Below, piece after piece: positions 1-8,592 of a stretch of 19,833 bases of DNA. Numbering within the stretch: the first letter of the stretch is position 1; each line of letters opens with the position of its first letter. Below the pieces are notes generated by a model. It was not told the DNA's origin and did no database searches. It saw nothing but the letters and a program-made list of their open reading frames with translations. Source of the DNA: an uncultured Aliterella sp. (GTDB lineage Bacteria > Cyanobacteriota > Cyanobacteriia > Cyanobacteriales > Chroococcidiopsidaceae); contig CAJQOK010000461.1 in assembly GCA_905479905.1 (NCBI GenBank), forward strand, positions 1-19,833, given 5' to 3'. A program made the translations under genes and the position numbers.

Positions 1-2832
1 GCTCTTAGCAATGGCGATCGCATCAGTTACCATTGGATGCTGTTTTAATACTGTTTCAATCTCGCCTAACTCTATCCGAAAGCCACGAATTTTTACTTGC
101 TCGTCAATGCGTCCAATAAATTCTAAACTTCCATCATGGCGATAACGAGCTAAATCCCCAGTTTTGTACAAACGATTGGTTGAAAAAGGATTATTGATAA
201 ACCTTTGCGCTGTCAATTCTTCTTGATTCAAATAACCTCGCGCTACGCCATCTCCAGCAATATAAACCTCGCCAACTACGCTAATTGGTATGGGAAGAAG
301 GCGATCGCTTAATAGATAAATCTGCGTATTTGCCACTGGACGACCGATAGAGGGCTTTTCGTCCGAAACCATTAATTGTCCCACCGTTGCCCATACCGTT
401 GCTTCTGTTGGGCCGTAAGCGTTGAATAAACGACGATTGTTAGCCCATTGTTGGACAATTTCAGTTGTACAAGCTTCACCACCAGCAATCACAGTTTGCA
501 GTAGTGGTAATTCGGATACGGGTAAAACGGCTAAAACTGCTGGAGAAATGATCGTTGTATCGATCGCGTTTGTTTGCAGAAATTCTACTAAATCCCTTCC
601 TGGTAATTGGGCTTTTTTGGGGGGAATATAAAGACTTGCACCAACTCCAAAAGCAAGCGTTATCTCAAAAATAGAAGCGTCGAAGCATAGAGAGCTAAAC
701 TGTAAAATTCGGTTGTGCGATCGCAATTCAAAAGCTTTGATCTGTCCTGCAACTACATTACATAGTCCGCGATGCTCAATTAAAACTCCTTTTGGCTTCC
801 CTGTCGAGCCAGATGTATAAATAATATAAGCAAGATTATCTATATTTGCGCTACTGGTGGGATTTTCGGCGCTGTAAGTAGCGATACTTTCGTCTGTATC
901 TAAGCAAATTAGCTTGATGTCTGCAAATAAAGATGTTAAAGACTGCTGAGTTAAAACTACTTTTACTCCTGTATTGGTAAGTATAAACTCTCGGCGGCTT
1001 TGAGGATAATTTGGATCTATAGGTACATATGCGCCACCTGCTTTAAAAATCCCTAGTATCCCAATCACCATTTCTAGCGACTTCTCAATGCAAATTCCGA
1101 CTAAACTTTCTGGCTTAATCCCTAATTCTTGTAGGTAATGCGCTAATTGATTCGCCCTGTGGTTCAATTGCTGATAGGTTAGTGTTTGATTATCGAAGAC
1201 TACAGCGATTTCATTTGGTGATTTCTCAGCTTGCGATTCAAACAGTTGATGAAATAGTTTCTCTGGGTAAGTACAGCTAGTTTGATTCCACTCCGTTAAT
1301 AACCGATAGGTTTCGGTATCGCTTAATAAAGGTAAATCAGCTATGGAAGTATCGGGATTTGCAACAATTCCTGTAAGTAAGGTTTGAAAATGAGCGAGAA
1401 ACTGAGAAATTGTATTTTTATCGAACAAATTGGTATTGTAAGCCAAAAAACCGCTAATTCCTTCAGCTTTTTCTGACCATAACCCACTTAAACCAAAACC
1501 TTGCTCCCACAGATGCAACTCTAAATCGAATCTTGTAGTAGTAACCTCAAACTGCAAAGGATTTATTGTTATTCCTGGTAATTCCAAGGGTTGCATTGGG
1601 GCATTTTGGAGAGCAAAAACCACCTGAAATAATGGGTTTCGGCTTAAATCGCGCTCTGCTTGCAATTCTTCAACTAGCTTTTCAAAGGGTAAGTCTTGGC
1701 GATCGTAAGCTTCTATTGTCGTTTCTCGTACTCGTCCTAGCAATTCCCTAAAAGTGGGATTACCTGCTAAATCTATCCGCAATACTAAACTATTCACAAA
1801 AAAGCCAATCAATGATTCTAATTGGGCGCGATTGCGATTTGCGATCGGAGATCCGATTACAATATCTTCTTGTCCTGTATAACGACTCAGCAATACTTGA
1901 AAAGCTGCAAGCATTGTCATAAATAAGGTTGCGCCTGTTTGCTTGCTCAAAGTTTCTAAGCAAGCACTCAAAGCTGGAGATAGAGAGAGTTTTTGCGTCG
2001 CACCTTTATAGCTTTGTACCACTTTGCGCGGATGTGTAGGCAAATTTAGCATCGGAAGGTCAGCAAGTTGCGCTTTCCAGTAAGATAATTGACTTTCTAA
2101 TACTTCTCCTTGCAAATACTTTCTTTGCCAAAATGCGAAGTCTGCGTATTGAATAGTTAAGGGTGGTAAAGGTTGATTTGTATACAGTAGTCCAATTTCT
2201 CGAATTAATACCCCTAGCGACCAACCATCAGCAACGATATGATGCAAATTGAGCAGTAAAACATATTCATCTTTGCTTAACTGTAATAATTTGACGCGCA
2301 GCAACAACTCATTAGCAAGATTAAATGGACGTTGTGCGTCTTGTGTAGCAATGTTTTGAGCGGCGGATTGTCTTTCTGTTGCGGCTAAATGCTGCAAATC
2401 CACTATAGGCAAAGATACATCAATTTGAGGAGATGCGATCGCAATTGGTTGTCCATTTACTTCAATAAAGTTTGTCCGCAAAGCTTCGTGACGTTGGACA
2501 ATGGTATTAAATGCTTGTTTTAAAGCTAAGTAATCAAGCTTTCCGGTAAGACACAAAGCCGCAGGTATATTGTAGAAAGGATTTTCGGGAATAAGTTTGT
2601 CTAAAAACCACAACCTTTGTTGAGCGAAAGATAAACAAGTACGATTAGTCTGGGGTATAAGGGGAGGAGATGGACGAAGTAAAGCGATTAATTCAGATTT
2701 ATAGTTGATGATATGCGATCGCAATTCCTCCGTCAAAACTCCTTGAGGAGCGTTACATTGCAAGCTTTCGCCTTCTACAAATACCTGAATATCTAAACGC
2801 CGTAAATTCGCCAATAATTCAACAGCACTCAA
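1..2832 (-). CDS. Nonribosomal peptide synthetase, TubC docking-C-A (3' end outside window)
   Basis: The frame is open for 944 codons and runs off the left edge. Residues 1-52 look like a TubC_N docking domain (ELLANLRRLDIQVFVEGE, then APQGVLTEEL and an acidic/hydrophobic helix). A condensation domain follows from about 67 to 490 with the active-site motif HHIVADGWS at 197-205. The adenylation domain shows A3 YTSGSTGKPKG (672-), A4 FDAS (717-), A5 AYGPTEATVW (805-814), TGD (891-893) and A8 RGFRIELGEIE (916-). The A10 lysine and carrier domain lie outside. By alignment from memory to GrsA, the pocket reads D-A-F-I-I-G-A-V-W; I do not recognise a substrate. The start is TTG, chosen because it follows a strong GAGGAGG by 7 nt, overlaps the upstream gene's stop (TTGA), and opens directly into the docking domain. 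Translation is probably coupled to the upstream synthetase, whose product would pass its peptide to this protein. Confidence 0.95.
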   Translation of the reverse strand, partial: MSAVELLANLRRLDIQVFVEGESLQCNAPQGVLTEELRSHIINYKSELIALLRPSPPLIPQTNRTCLSFAQQRLWFLDKLIPENPFYNIPAALCLTGKLDYLALKQAFNTIVQRHEALRTNFIEVNGQPIAIASPQIDVSLPIVDLQHLAATERQSAAQNIATQDAQRPFNLANELLLRVKLLQLSKDEYVLLLNLHHIVADGWSLGVLIREIGLLYTNQPLPPLTIQYADFAFWQRKYLQGEVLESQLSYWKAQLADLPMLNLPTHPRKVVQSYKGATQKLSLSPALSACLETLSKQTGATLFMTMLAAFQVLLSRYTGQEDIVIGSPIANRNRAQLESLIGFFVNSLVLRIDLAGNPTFRELLGRVRETTIEAYDRQDLPFEKLVEELQAERDLSRNPLFQVVFALQNAPMQPLELPGITINPLQFEVTTTRFDLELHLWEQGFGLSGLWSEKAEGISGFLAYNTNLFDKNTISQFLAHFQTLLTGIVANPDTSIADLPLLSDTETYRLLTEWNQTSCTYPEKLFHQLFESQAEKSPNEIAVVFDNQTLTYQQLNHRANQLAHYLQELGIKPESLVGICIEKSLEMVIGILGIFKAGGAYVPIDPNYPQSRREFILTNTGVKVVLTQQSLTSLFADIKLICLDTDESIATYSAENPTSSANIDNLAYIIYTSGSTGKPKGVLIEHRGLCNVVAGQIKAFELRSHNRILQFSSLCFDASIFEITLAFGVGASLYIPPKKAQLPGRDLVEFLQTNAIDTTIISPAVLAVLPVSELPLLQTVIAGGEACTTEIVQQWANNRRLFNAYGPTEATVWATVGQLMVSDEKPSIGRPVANTQIYLLSDRLLPIPISVVGEVYIAGDGVARGYLNQEELTAQRFINNPFSTNRLYKTGDLARYRHDGSLEFIGRIDEQVKIRGFRIELGEIETVLKQHPMVTDAIAIAKS

Positions 2833-5800
2833 AATTTTACCTCCTCACGATTAGTAATATCTCTGCTACTAGCTATATACTCAGCAAGTCCTGCAATAGT
2901 TGGAGTTTCAAACACTCTCTTTAGCGGTACTTGTACGCCAAAACTCTCACGGATTCTAGAAACTAACCTTGTTGCAAGTAGTGAATGTCCACCCAATTCA
3001 AAAAAGTTATCGTCAATTCCAGCTTTAACGCCTAATAATCCATTCCATAACTCTACTAATTCGGCTTCAACGGAATTACGCGGAGTTTTGTTAGAGATAT
3101 TTTGGGTAAAATCCGGTGTAGGAAGGGCTAGGCGGTCTACTTTACCATTGAGTGTGAGAGGTAATTCATCTAAAAATACAAAAACCGCCGGGATGGAATA
3201 GTTTGGTAACTTTACTTGCAAAAACTCTTTCAATTGCGAACTTTTTAGCTGTACAGAAGCAACGATATAAGCAACTAAATTCTCCTCTTTAACTACAACT
3301 ACACTTTCGCGGACTTTAGGATGCTGATTTAACACTGTTTCCACTTCCCCTAATTCAATCCGAAAACCCCTTACTTTTACTAAATCGTCTTTGCGCCCAA
3401 TAAATTCTAAATTGCCATCGGGTAAATAACGGGCAAAATCGCCAGTTTTGTACAAACGCGCTGATTTTTGCCAAGGATGAGTAATAAATTGTTTAGTTGT
3501 CAATTCAGGACGATTAAAATAGCCTTGTGCTAAACCATCACCGCCAATATAAATTTCTCCTGCAACTCCTACAGGTACAGGGTTTAAGTAATTGTCTAAT
3601 AAATATATTTGCGTATTTGCGATCGCTTTTCCAATCGGGATAGTCTTTACTTCTACTACATTTTCCACTTCATACCAAGTAGTAAAAGTAGTATTTTCTG
3701 TGGGCCCATATACGTGCAACAAGTGCTGCGGCTTGCTTTCAACCACTGCTTGCACTGATTTCACATCCACCATTTCGCCGCCAAAAAGTAAATATTTCAA
3801 ACCTTTAAAAGCTGACGGAATTTCTTGCGCTATCTGGTTAAATAAAGCTGTAGTCAGGAATAAAATATCAATCTCTTGCTGTTGGAGTGTTTGGGCAAAA
3901 TCTTGAGGAGACAAGGTTTCTCTATCAATTCCGACTAATTGCGCGCCGTTTAAAAGTGCGCCCCAAATCTCAAAAGTCGCCGCATCAAAGGAAATATTTG
4001 CACATTGAGCAACTTTATAGCTCCTTTTCCAAGTAATGTAATTAGAATCAATTAGTCTATTTACCGCTTGATGAGTTACCGCAACACCTTTAGGGATTCC
4101 TGTAGAGCCAGAAGTATAAATTATATAAGCAAGAGTTTCGGCGGTTGATTGATTGGGGAGATTTTTATCGCTTTGAAGTGCTAATTTTTGCCAATACTTA
4201 TCTAAACAAACGATTTGCGTATTAAAAAAAAGGTGAGAAAAGCTACTGTGGGTAACGATCGCACTTAATCCCGTATCATCAATCATAAACTGAAGTCGCT
4301 CGACGGGATAAGCTGGATCTAATGGTACATATGTACCTCCAACTTTAAGAATACCCAGCATTACAGCTACCATTACAGGCGATAATTCTAAGCAAATCCC
4401 CACTAATGATCCTTTACCTACACCAAGTTTTTGCAAATAACGCGCCAATTGATTGCTACCGTTATTTAATTGTTGGTAAGTAACTTGAGAATTTTTATAG
4501 TTAAGAGCGATCGCCTGTGGATTAATATTTACTTGGTTTTCAAATAACTGTTGAATAGAAAGATGCTTTTGATAATCGTGCTGGGTTTGATTCCATTCTC
4601 GCAAAATTCGATTTTCTTCAGCAACGCTCAATAAAGGCAAATCGGCTAACTTAGTATCAATACTCTCAACAGCGCCAGTTAAAAGAGTTTGGAAGTGTTG
4701 AAGTAATAAGGCGATCGCATCCTTTGCAAACAAAGCAGTATTGTAAACTAAAACCCCTCTTAATCCTGCCGATTGTTGCCATTTATCTCCCCACAAGTTT
4801 CTAAAATCTTCGCCGCACTCCCACAAATAAAACTCCAAATCAAACCTAGCCGTTGTCGTCTCAATTTCCTTAAAAGGCGCAAGGGTTAGTCCCGGCAACT
4901 CTAATTGCTCCATAGGGGCATTTTGCAGGGCGAACACGACCTGAAACAAAGGATTTTGATTCAAACTTCGTTCGGGGTGCAATTGCTCTACCAGCTTCTC
5001 AAAAGGCAAGTCTTGATGAGCGTAAGCATCTACAGCAACTTGTTTAACTCTGGCTAATAACTCTTTAAAACTAGGATTATTTGATAAATCGGTGCGAATA
5101 ACTAAACTATTGGCAAAAAAACCGATCGCATCTTCTAATTCTCGGCGATTGCGGTTAGCAATGGGAGATCCGACAGCAATATCGGTTTGTCCAGTATAAC
5201 GACACAACAAAGCCTGAAAAGCTGCAAGTAATGTCATATATAGCGTTACACCTTCTTGCTGACTTAAAAGGGCGATTTTTTGCGCTAAATCTTGGGGTAA
5301 TTCTAATAACTCTGTTGCACCCTCGTAACTATTTTGTAAAGGACGATGGGGAGCAATTTCAAGTAAAGGCAGATTTTTTAATTGCGATTTCCAGTAAGTT
5401 AACTGTTTTTCTAACACATCTCCTTGCAAATATTCTCGTTGCCAATGGGCAAAATCTGCATACTGAATTGTTACTTCTTCAAGGGGTGAAGGCTTCCCCG
5501 CACAAAAAGCAGTGTAGATTAAGCCCAATTCTCGAATTAGTAAAGCGCTCGACCATTCATCAAAGATTATGTGGTGTAATGCAAAAGCTAATATGTATTC
5601 TTCCGCCGCAATTTGCCACAAATTTACCCTTAGTAGCGCTCCATGCTCTAGATTAAAAGGTTTTTGACTAAATTCAGCGATTTCTTGCTGTGCTGCGGCT
5701 TCTCTTGCCCCTATAGGTAAAGATTGTAAATCAATTAACGGAATAGATATTTTTAACTCAGGTAAAATAAGCTGTACGGGTTTTCCATCTACAGTGTCAA

Positions 5801-6026
5801 AATTAGTGCGTAATACTTCATGACGGCGGACAATTTCATTAAAGCTTGATTCAAGAGCAGTGATATTGAGTAAACCCGTAAGGCGCAACACATTCACCAC
5901 GTTGTAACATGAAGAATTGGGAAATAGGCGATCGAGAAACCATAGCCGTTGTTGTCCAAAAGATGCAGGAAAAACAAAAACTTCTTGGTCAGAAATATTG
6001 TACCGATCCGATCCTGCTACAGTCAT
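2829..6026 (-). CDS. Nonribosomal peptide synthetase, single C-A-T module
   Basis: This 1065-residue protein is a complete elongation-type module. The condensation domain spans about 17-460 with HHIIFDEWS at 151-159; the usual DG after the second His is DE here. The adenylation domain spans about 490-970: A3 YTSGSTGIPKG (637-), A4 SFDAATFEIW (679-), A5 VYGPTENTTF (772-781), A7 YKTGD (859-), A8 VRGFRIELGE (885-) and the A10 lysine in NGKVDRLALP (960-969). The carrier domain has the phosphopantetheine motif DNFFELGGHSLLATR (1006-1020, Ser1015). The pocket aligns to D-A-F-F-L-G-V-T-F-K, which resembles codes I recall for branched aliphatic residues such as Ile; treat as provisional. There is no N-terminal docking, loading, methylation or epimerisation domain. 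It starts at an ATG 80 bp from the divergent lyase gene and is the first NRPS gene of its transcription unit, so a leading C domain could be a starter (acylating) C domain. The short charged C-terminal tail (SRDITNREEVKF) may be the partner of the next protein's docking domain. Confidence 0.97.
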   Translation of the reverse strand: MTVAGSDRYNISDQEVFVFPASFGQQRLWFLDRLFPNSSCYNVVNVLRLTGLLNITALESSFNEIVRRHEVLRTNFDTVDGKPVQLILPELKISIPLIDLQSLPIGAREAAAQQEIAEFSQKPFNLEHGALLRVNLWQIAAEEYILAFALHHIIFDEWSSALLIRELGLIYTAFCAGKPSPLEEVTIQYADFAHWQREYLQGDVLEKQLTYWKSQLKNLPLLEIAPHRPLQNSYEGATELLELPQDLAQKIALLSQQEGVTLYMTLLAAFQALLCRYTGQTDIAVGSPIANRNRRELEDAIGFFANSLVIRTDLSNNPSFKELLARVKQVAVDAYAHQDLPFEKLVEQLHPERSLNQNPLFQVVFALQNAPMEQLELPGLTLAPFKEIETTTARFDLEFYLWECGEDFRNLWGDKWQQSAGLRGVLVYNTALFAKDAIALLLQHFQTLLTGAVESIDTKLADLPLLSVAEENRILREWNQTQHDYQKHLSIQQLFENQVNINPQAIALNYKNSQVTYQQLNNGSNQLARYLQKLGVGKGSLVGICLELSPVMVAVMLGILKVGGTYVPLDPAYPVERLQFMIDDTGLSAIVTHSSFSHLFFNTQIVCLDKYWQKLALQSDKNLPNQSTAETLAYIIYTSGSTGIPKGVAVTHQAVNRLIDSNYITWKRSYKVAQCANISFDAATFEIWGALLNGAQLVGIDRETLSPQDFAQTLQQQEIDILFLTTALFNQIAQEIPSAFKGLKYLLFGGEMVDVKSVQAVVESKPQHLLHVYGPTENTTFTTWYEVENVVEVKTIPIGKAIANTQIYLLDNYLNPVPVGVAGEIYIGGDGLAQGYFNRPELTTKQFITHPWQKSARLYKTGDFARYLPDGNLEFIGRKDDLVKVRGFRIELGEVETVLNQHPKVRESVVVVKEENLVAYIVASVQLKSSQLKEFLQVKLPNYSIPAVFVFLDELPLTLNGKVDRLALPTPDFTQNISNKTPRNSVEAELVELWNGLLGVKAGIDDNFFELGGHSLLATRLVSRIRESFGVQVPLKRVFETPTIAGLAEYIASSRDITNREEVKF
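2840..2846 (-). promoter_or_regulatory. Ribosome binding site fixing the TTG start of the docking-domain NRPS
   Basis: On the minus strand this reads GAGGAGG, 7 nt upstream of TTG (2832-2830). It lies inside the last codons of the upstream NRPS gene. The match is much better than for most genes here and supports a non-ATG start with a 4-nt stop/start overlap. Confidence 0.8.
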
Positions 6027-6106
6027 TAGTTAGTTAACTTGCGTCTTAGCTAACCCTTTTTAACCGAGTGGCAAGAAAAATAGCTCTACACTTAGACAGA
6101 TTAACA
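6027..6106. promoter_or_regulatory. Divergent intergenic region between NRPS operon and lyase gene
   Basis: This 80-bp gap separates two genes transcribed away from each other, so promoters for both must lie in or near it. No convincing -10/-35 pair or Shine-Dalgarno sequence can be seen. It contains repeated TTAG/CTAAC motifs in both orientations (around 6027-6055) that could be an operator, but this is weak. Confidence 0.35.
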
Positions 6107-6664
6107 ATGATTTCTCCCGACTTAAAAACCCTTGCTGACTATATGACTGGTGAATTTGACAACCAAGAGCAAGCATTAGCCGATCCTGCTTGGTATGTTC
6201 ACTTAAAGCTTTGGCAAGTACCAGTACAATTATTTATTGAAGATAGTATTACTTTTTTTGCCGAACAAGCCAATATTGTCTCATTAAATCGTCCTTACCG
6301 CCCTCGCTTAATCCGACTGCAACAACAGCAAGATATAAAAGTACAGTATTATATGCCTAAAAACCCCTCGGCGGTAAATGGGGCGACAACAAATATCGAT
6401 TTGCTCCACACCTTAACTGTAGAAGATTTTGAGCTACTACCTGGTTGCTTATTGGATGTAATAGTTGAAAACAAAGTTTTTACAGCATCTTTACCTCAAG
6501 GTGCTAAATGCTGCTTCAATTATGCCGGGGAAACCAAACAAGTTTCTTTAGGATTCCAAGCGCGTAAAGATGAATTTTTGAGTTACGACAAAGGCATCGA
6601 TAGCGTTACAGGTAAAGCTTTATGGGGAGCAATTTTAGAGCCGTTTCGCTTCCAAAAACGTTAA
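6107..6664 (+). CDS. cpcT: Chromophore lyase, CpcT/CpeT family
   Basis: The 185-residue protein has the family layout: an N-terminal LKTLADYMTGEFDNQEQA helix; the central block FFAEQANIVSLNRPYRPRL, matching the family's EQA...PYR signature; and a C-terminal KDEFLSYDKGIDSVTGKALWG-type block ending in PFRF. Members attach phycocyanobilin or phycoerythrobilin to a cysteine of phycobiliprotein beta subunits in the cytoplasm. Which subunit this one serves cannot be read; CpcT and CpeT are close relatives, so the symbol is tentative. A GTG at 6068 would add 13 residues, but known members begin near this ATG and neither site has a clear Shine-Dalgarno. The next gene follows after 16 bp and may be co-transcribed. 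Confidence 0.88.
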   Translation: MISPDLKTLADYMTGEFDNQEQALADPAWYVHLKLWQVPVQLFIEDSITFFAEQANIVSLNRPYRPRLIRLQQQQDIKVQYYMPKNPSAVNGATTNIDLLHTLTVEDFELLPGCLLDVIVENKVFTASLPQGAKCCFNYAGETKQVSLGFQARKDEFLSYDKGIDSVTGKALWGAILEPFRFQKR

Positions 6665-6680
6665 ATTAGGTACTTTTAAA

Positions 6681-7727
6681 ATGCAAGCGGTTTTATGTGG
6701 CTACTATGGTAAAGGAAATGGCGGCGATGAGGCGTTATTAGCAACGCTGTTGCAAATGTTGCCAGATAATGTAACTCCTTTAGTGCTTTCGGGAAATCCT
6801 GAAGCCACAACAAATCGCTATAAAGTAAAGTCATGCGATCGCAATTCCTTACCCCAAGTGATTCAAGCCTTGCGCCAATCAGAGGTGTTTATCTGGGGTG
6901 GTGGTAGTTTGATGCAAGACGCAACCAGCGCCATTAGTCCTTTTTACTACGGGGGACTCATGACTTTAGCGCAAGCTATGGGACTCAAAACTATTGCTTG
7001 GGCGCAGGGTATTGGGCCGTTAAAGCGTCCTTTAACTCAGTTTTTGGCACGGCGGACTTTTAGCAATTGCAGCGCTGTAAGCGTCCGCGATCGCGCATCG
7101 GCTGCCTTATTAACCAATTGGCAAGTATCTTGTACTTTAGCCCCAGATCCCGTGTGGGCGCTTGAATCAGTTGCTGTACCTGGATTATGGAACTTACCCG
7201 CGCCTAGAATTGCTGTCACATTGCGATCGCACCCTCTATTAACTCCCGCGCGTCTAGCTACCTTTACCCGCGCTTTGGTTGACTTTCAAACAGCTACCCA
7301 GACTTGTATTTTGCTTGTACCATTTCAGAAAACTCAAGACTTAGCGATCGCTCAAGCAATTCAACCACAATTACCAGGAAAAAGCGAAATCTTTAGTTTA
7401 GAAGATCCTAAAGCTCTAAAAGGCTTGTTTCGCGGCGTAGAAATGGCGATCGGTATGCGCTTACATAGCTTGATTATGGCGGCTAGTGAAGGTTGTCGAT
7501 GTTTTGCGCTAAGTTACGATCCTAAAGTTAGCCAACTAATGAGCGACTTGGATATGCCAGGATGGGAATTATCCCAAATGCCAGAAGATCCCAATGTCAT
7601 TAGCAAGACGTGGATAGAGCATTTTGTTAATGGCGAGGCAACTTCTCCTGAAAAAATAGCATCTCTTGTAGATCGAGCTTTATTGCATCAAGAATTACTA
7701 CCTGAATCTTTAGCTAATAGAGTTTGA
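6681..7727 (+). CDS. csaB: Polysaccharide pyruvyl transferase CsaB
   Basis: The 348-residue protein has the full pyruvyl transferase fold: an N-terminal GYYGKGNGGDEALL motif, WGGGSLMQDATS in the middle, GLKTIAWAQGIGPL, and a C-terminal IGMRLHSLIMAASEG block. CsaB-type enzymes transfer pyruvate from phosphoenolpyruvate to a sugar of a cell-wall polysaccharide as a ketal; in Gram-positives this anchors SLH proteins, while in cyanobacteria the target is less clear. An SLH-domain porin gene lies about 11 kb downstream, which may be coincidence. The gene is convergent with pgeF and their 3' ends overlap by 18 bp with no terminator between. Confidence 0.93.
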   Translation: MQAVLCGYYGKGNGGDEALLATLLQMLPDNVTPLVLSGNPEATTNRYKVKSCDRNSLPQVIQALRQSEVFIWGGGSLMQDATSAISPFYYGGLMTLAQAMGLKTIAWAQGIGPLKRPLTQFLARRTFSNCSAVSVRDRASAALLTNWQVSCTLAPDPVWALESVAVPGLWNLPAPRIAVTLRSHPLLTPARLATFTRALVDFQTATQTCILLVPFQKTQDLAIAQAIQPQLPGKSEIFSLEDPKALKGLFRGVEMAIGMRLHSLIMAASEGCRCFALSYDPKVSQLMSDLDMPGWELSQMPEDPNVISKTWIEHFVNGEATSPEKIASLVDRALLHQELLPESLANRV

Positions 7728-8477
7728 ACTCACGATACCTGACCACTGAACTAACTTTAGTTTGTCGCGGCGGTAAGAAAAGAAATGCTCAGGCTGAGAA
7801 TAAGTGCAATGAGGAGAAACGGCTACTTGATCGGGACTTATACCCAAGTTTTCTAACTGCAAAGCAATCACTCGTCGCACATCTAGCCGCACTCGTCCGG
7901 GATGCGGATCGGGTAATATTGGCGGATTGGGCAATTCTTGTAATGTCTGCATTAACTTAGAATCGTCAGAACCAATACTAGATACTACTTCTAACGCTAC
8001 TTGATAAGATACTTGATAAACTGTGCCAGAAATCGCCGGGCCTAAAGCAAATTTTAAATTCTCTATTTTGCTACCCTGGGATTGTAACTTGGCGATCGCA
8101 CTAGGGACAATTTTCGCCGCCGTCCCCCGCCAGCCTGCATGAAGGGCTGCAACGTTTCCGGTACTAAAATCAGCAATAAGTACGGGCGTACAGTCGGCGC
8201 TTGCTACCCATACTGCTTGTCCGGGAAGCTCTGTAATTAAACCATCAGCTTCAGCTAAGGTAGCGTGAATTTCCCTAGGACTAAGCACAATATTACCGTG
8301 AACTTGTTTGACTCGATAAGCCTCTGCTTGAAACTGCAACAAGGAGGTAATCTCCGCAGGAGTGCGGGGGGAAAATTGTTGAGTAAAAAAACCGTGTTCC
8401 CAAGGCTCCAAAAGGCTGCAAGTCAAGTATGGTAGTTCTTCGCAGGTGCGCCAGTTCCAAGTAACGTGCATTGCCAT
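7710..8477 (-). CDS. pgeF: YfiH/PgeF-family protein (peptidoglycan editing factor / multicopper polyphenol-oxidase-like)
   Basis: The 255-residue protein has the family's conserved metal-binding blocks in order: VKQVHG, ASADCTPVLIAD, ALHAGWRGTAAK, and near the end SPHCTYSQPEHFFSYRRD. Members (DUF152/LACC1 family) have been described as purine nucleoside-processing enzymes and as factors keeping L-Ser out of peptidoglycan; the role here is inferred from family. The frame is open further upstream to 8576, but that extension is a hydrophobic stretch coming from the heptamer repeat region and is unlike the family. The MAMHVTWNW start at 8477 (or ATG at 8471) fits better. There is no clear ribosome binding site. 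Confidence 0.9.
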   Translation of the reverse strand: MAMHVTWNWRTCEELPYLTCSLLEPWEHGFFTQQFSPRTPAEITSLLQFQAEAYRVKQVHGNIVLSPREIHATLAEADGLITELPGQAVWVASADCTPVLIADFSTGNVAALHAGWRGTAAKIVPSAIAKLQSQGSKIENLKFALGPAISGTVYQVSYQVALEVVSSIGSDDSKLMQTLQELPNPPILPDPHPGRVRLDVRRVIALQLENLGISPDQVAVSPHCTYSQPEHFFSYRRDKLKLVQWSGIVSSNSIS

Positions 8478-8566
8478 AGGTAATAATAAGTGTTGATTTA
8501 TAGTAACTTGAGTAGCAAATCTTGAGCTTAAAAAGACAATGAGCAATGGGTAATAAGTAATAATTT

Positions 8567-8592
8567 CAATGACCAATGACCAATGACCAATT
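8567..8592 (+). repeat. Heptameric short tandem repeat (CAATGAC)3
   Basis: Three perfect CAATGAC units at 8567-8573, 8574-8580 and 8581-8587 are followed by a partial unit. A degenerate relative, CAATGAGCAATGGG, lies just upstream (8538-8550). Heptanucleotide short tandem repeats are a known feature of filamentous cyanobacterial genomes. The array overlaps the birA start codon, and the upstream pgeF reading-frame extension begins inside it. Confidence 0.85.

Noticed and set aside
422..1751. Short open frames on the plus strand at 422-631 and 1566-1751
   Set aside because: They lie antisense to well-conserved NRPS A- and C-domain sequence, show no recognisable motif and have no ribosome binding site.
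3592..5656. Open frames on the plus strand at 3592-3906 and 5231-5656
   Set aside because: They are antisense to the conserved NRPS module and their translations resemble no domain.
6068..6106. Upstream GTG start for the CpcT/CpeT-like protein
   Set aside because: The extra 13 residues are not expected in the family and no Shine-Dalgarno supports the GTG; the ATG at 6107 matches the usual N-terminus.
7724..7960. Open frame on the plus strand after csaB
   Set aside because: It is antisense to the conserved C-terminal part of pgeF and has no protein-like composition.
8478..8576. N-terminal extension of the PgeF-family protein with a hydrophobic segment
   Set aside because: The segment arises from the repeat-rich intergenic region, starts within the heptamer array and is not part of the family; it is not a signal peptide.
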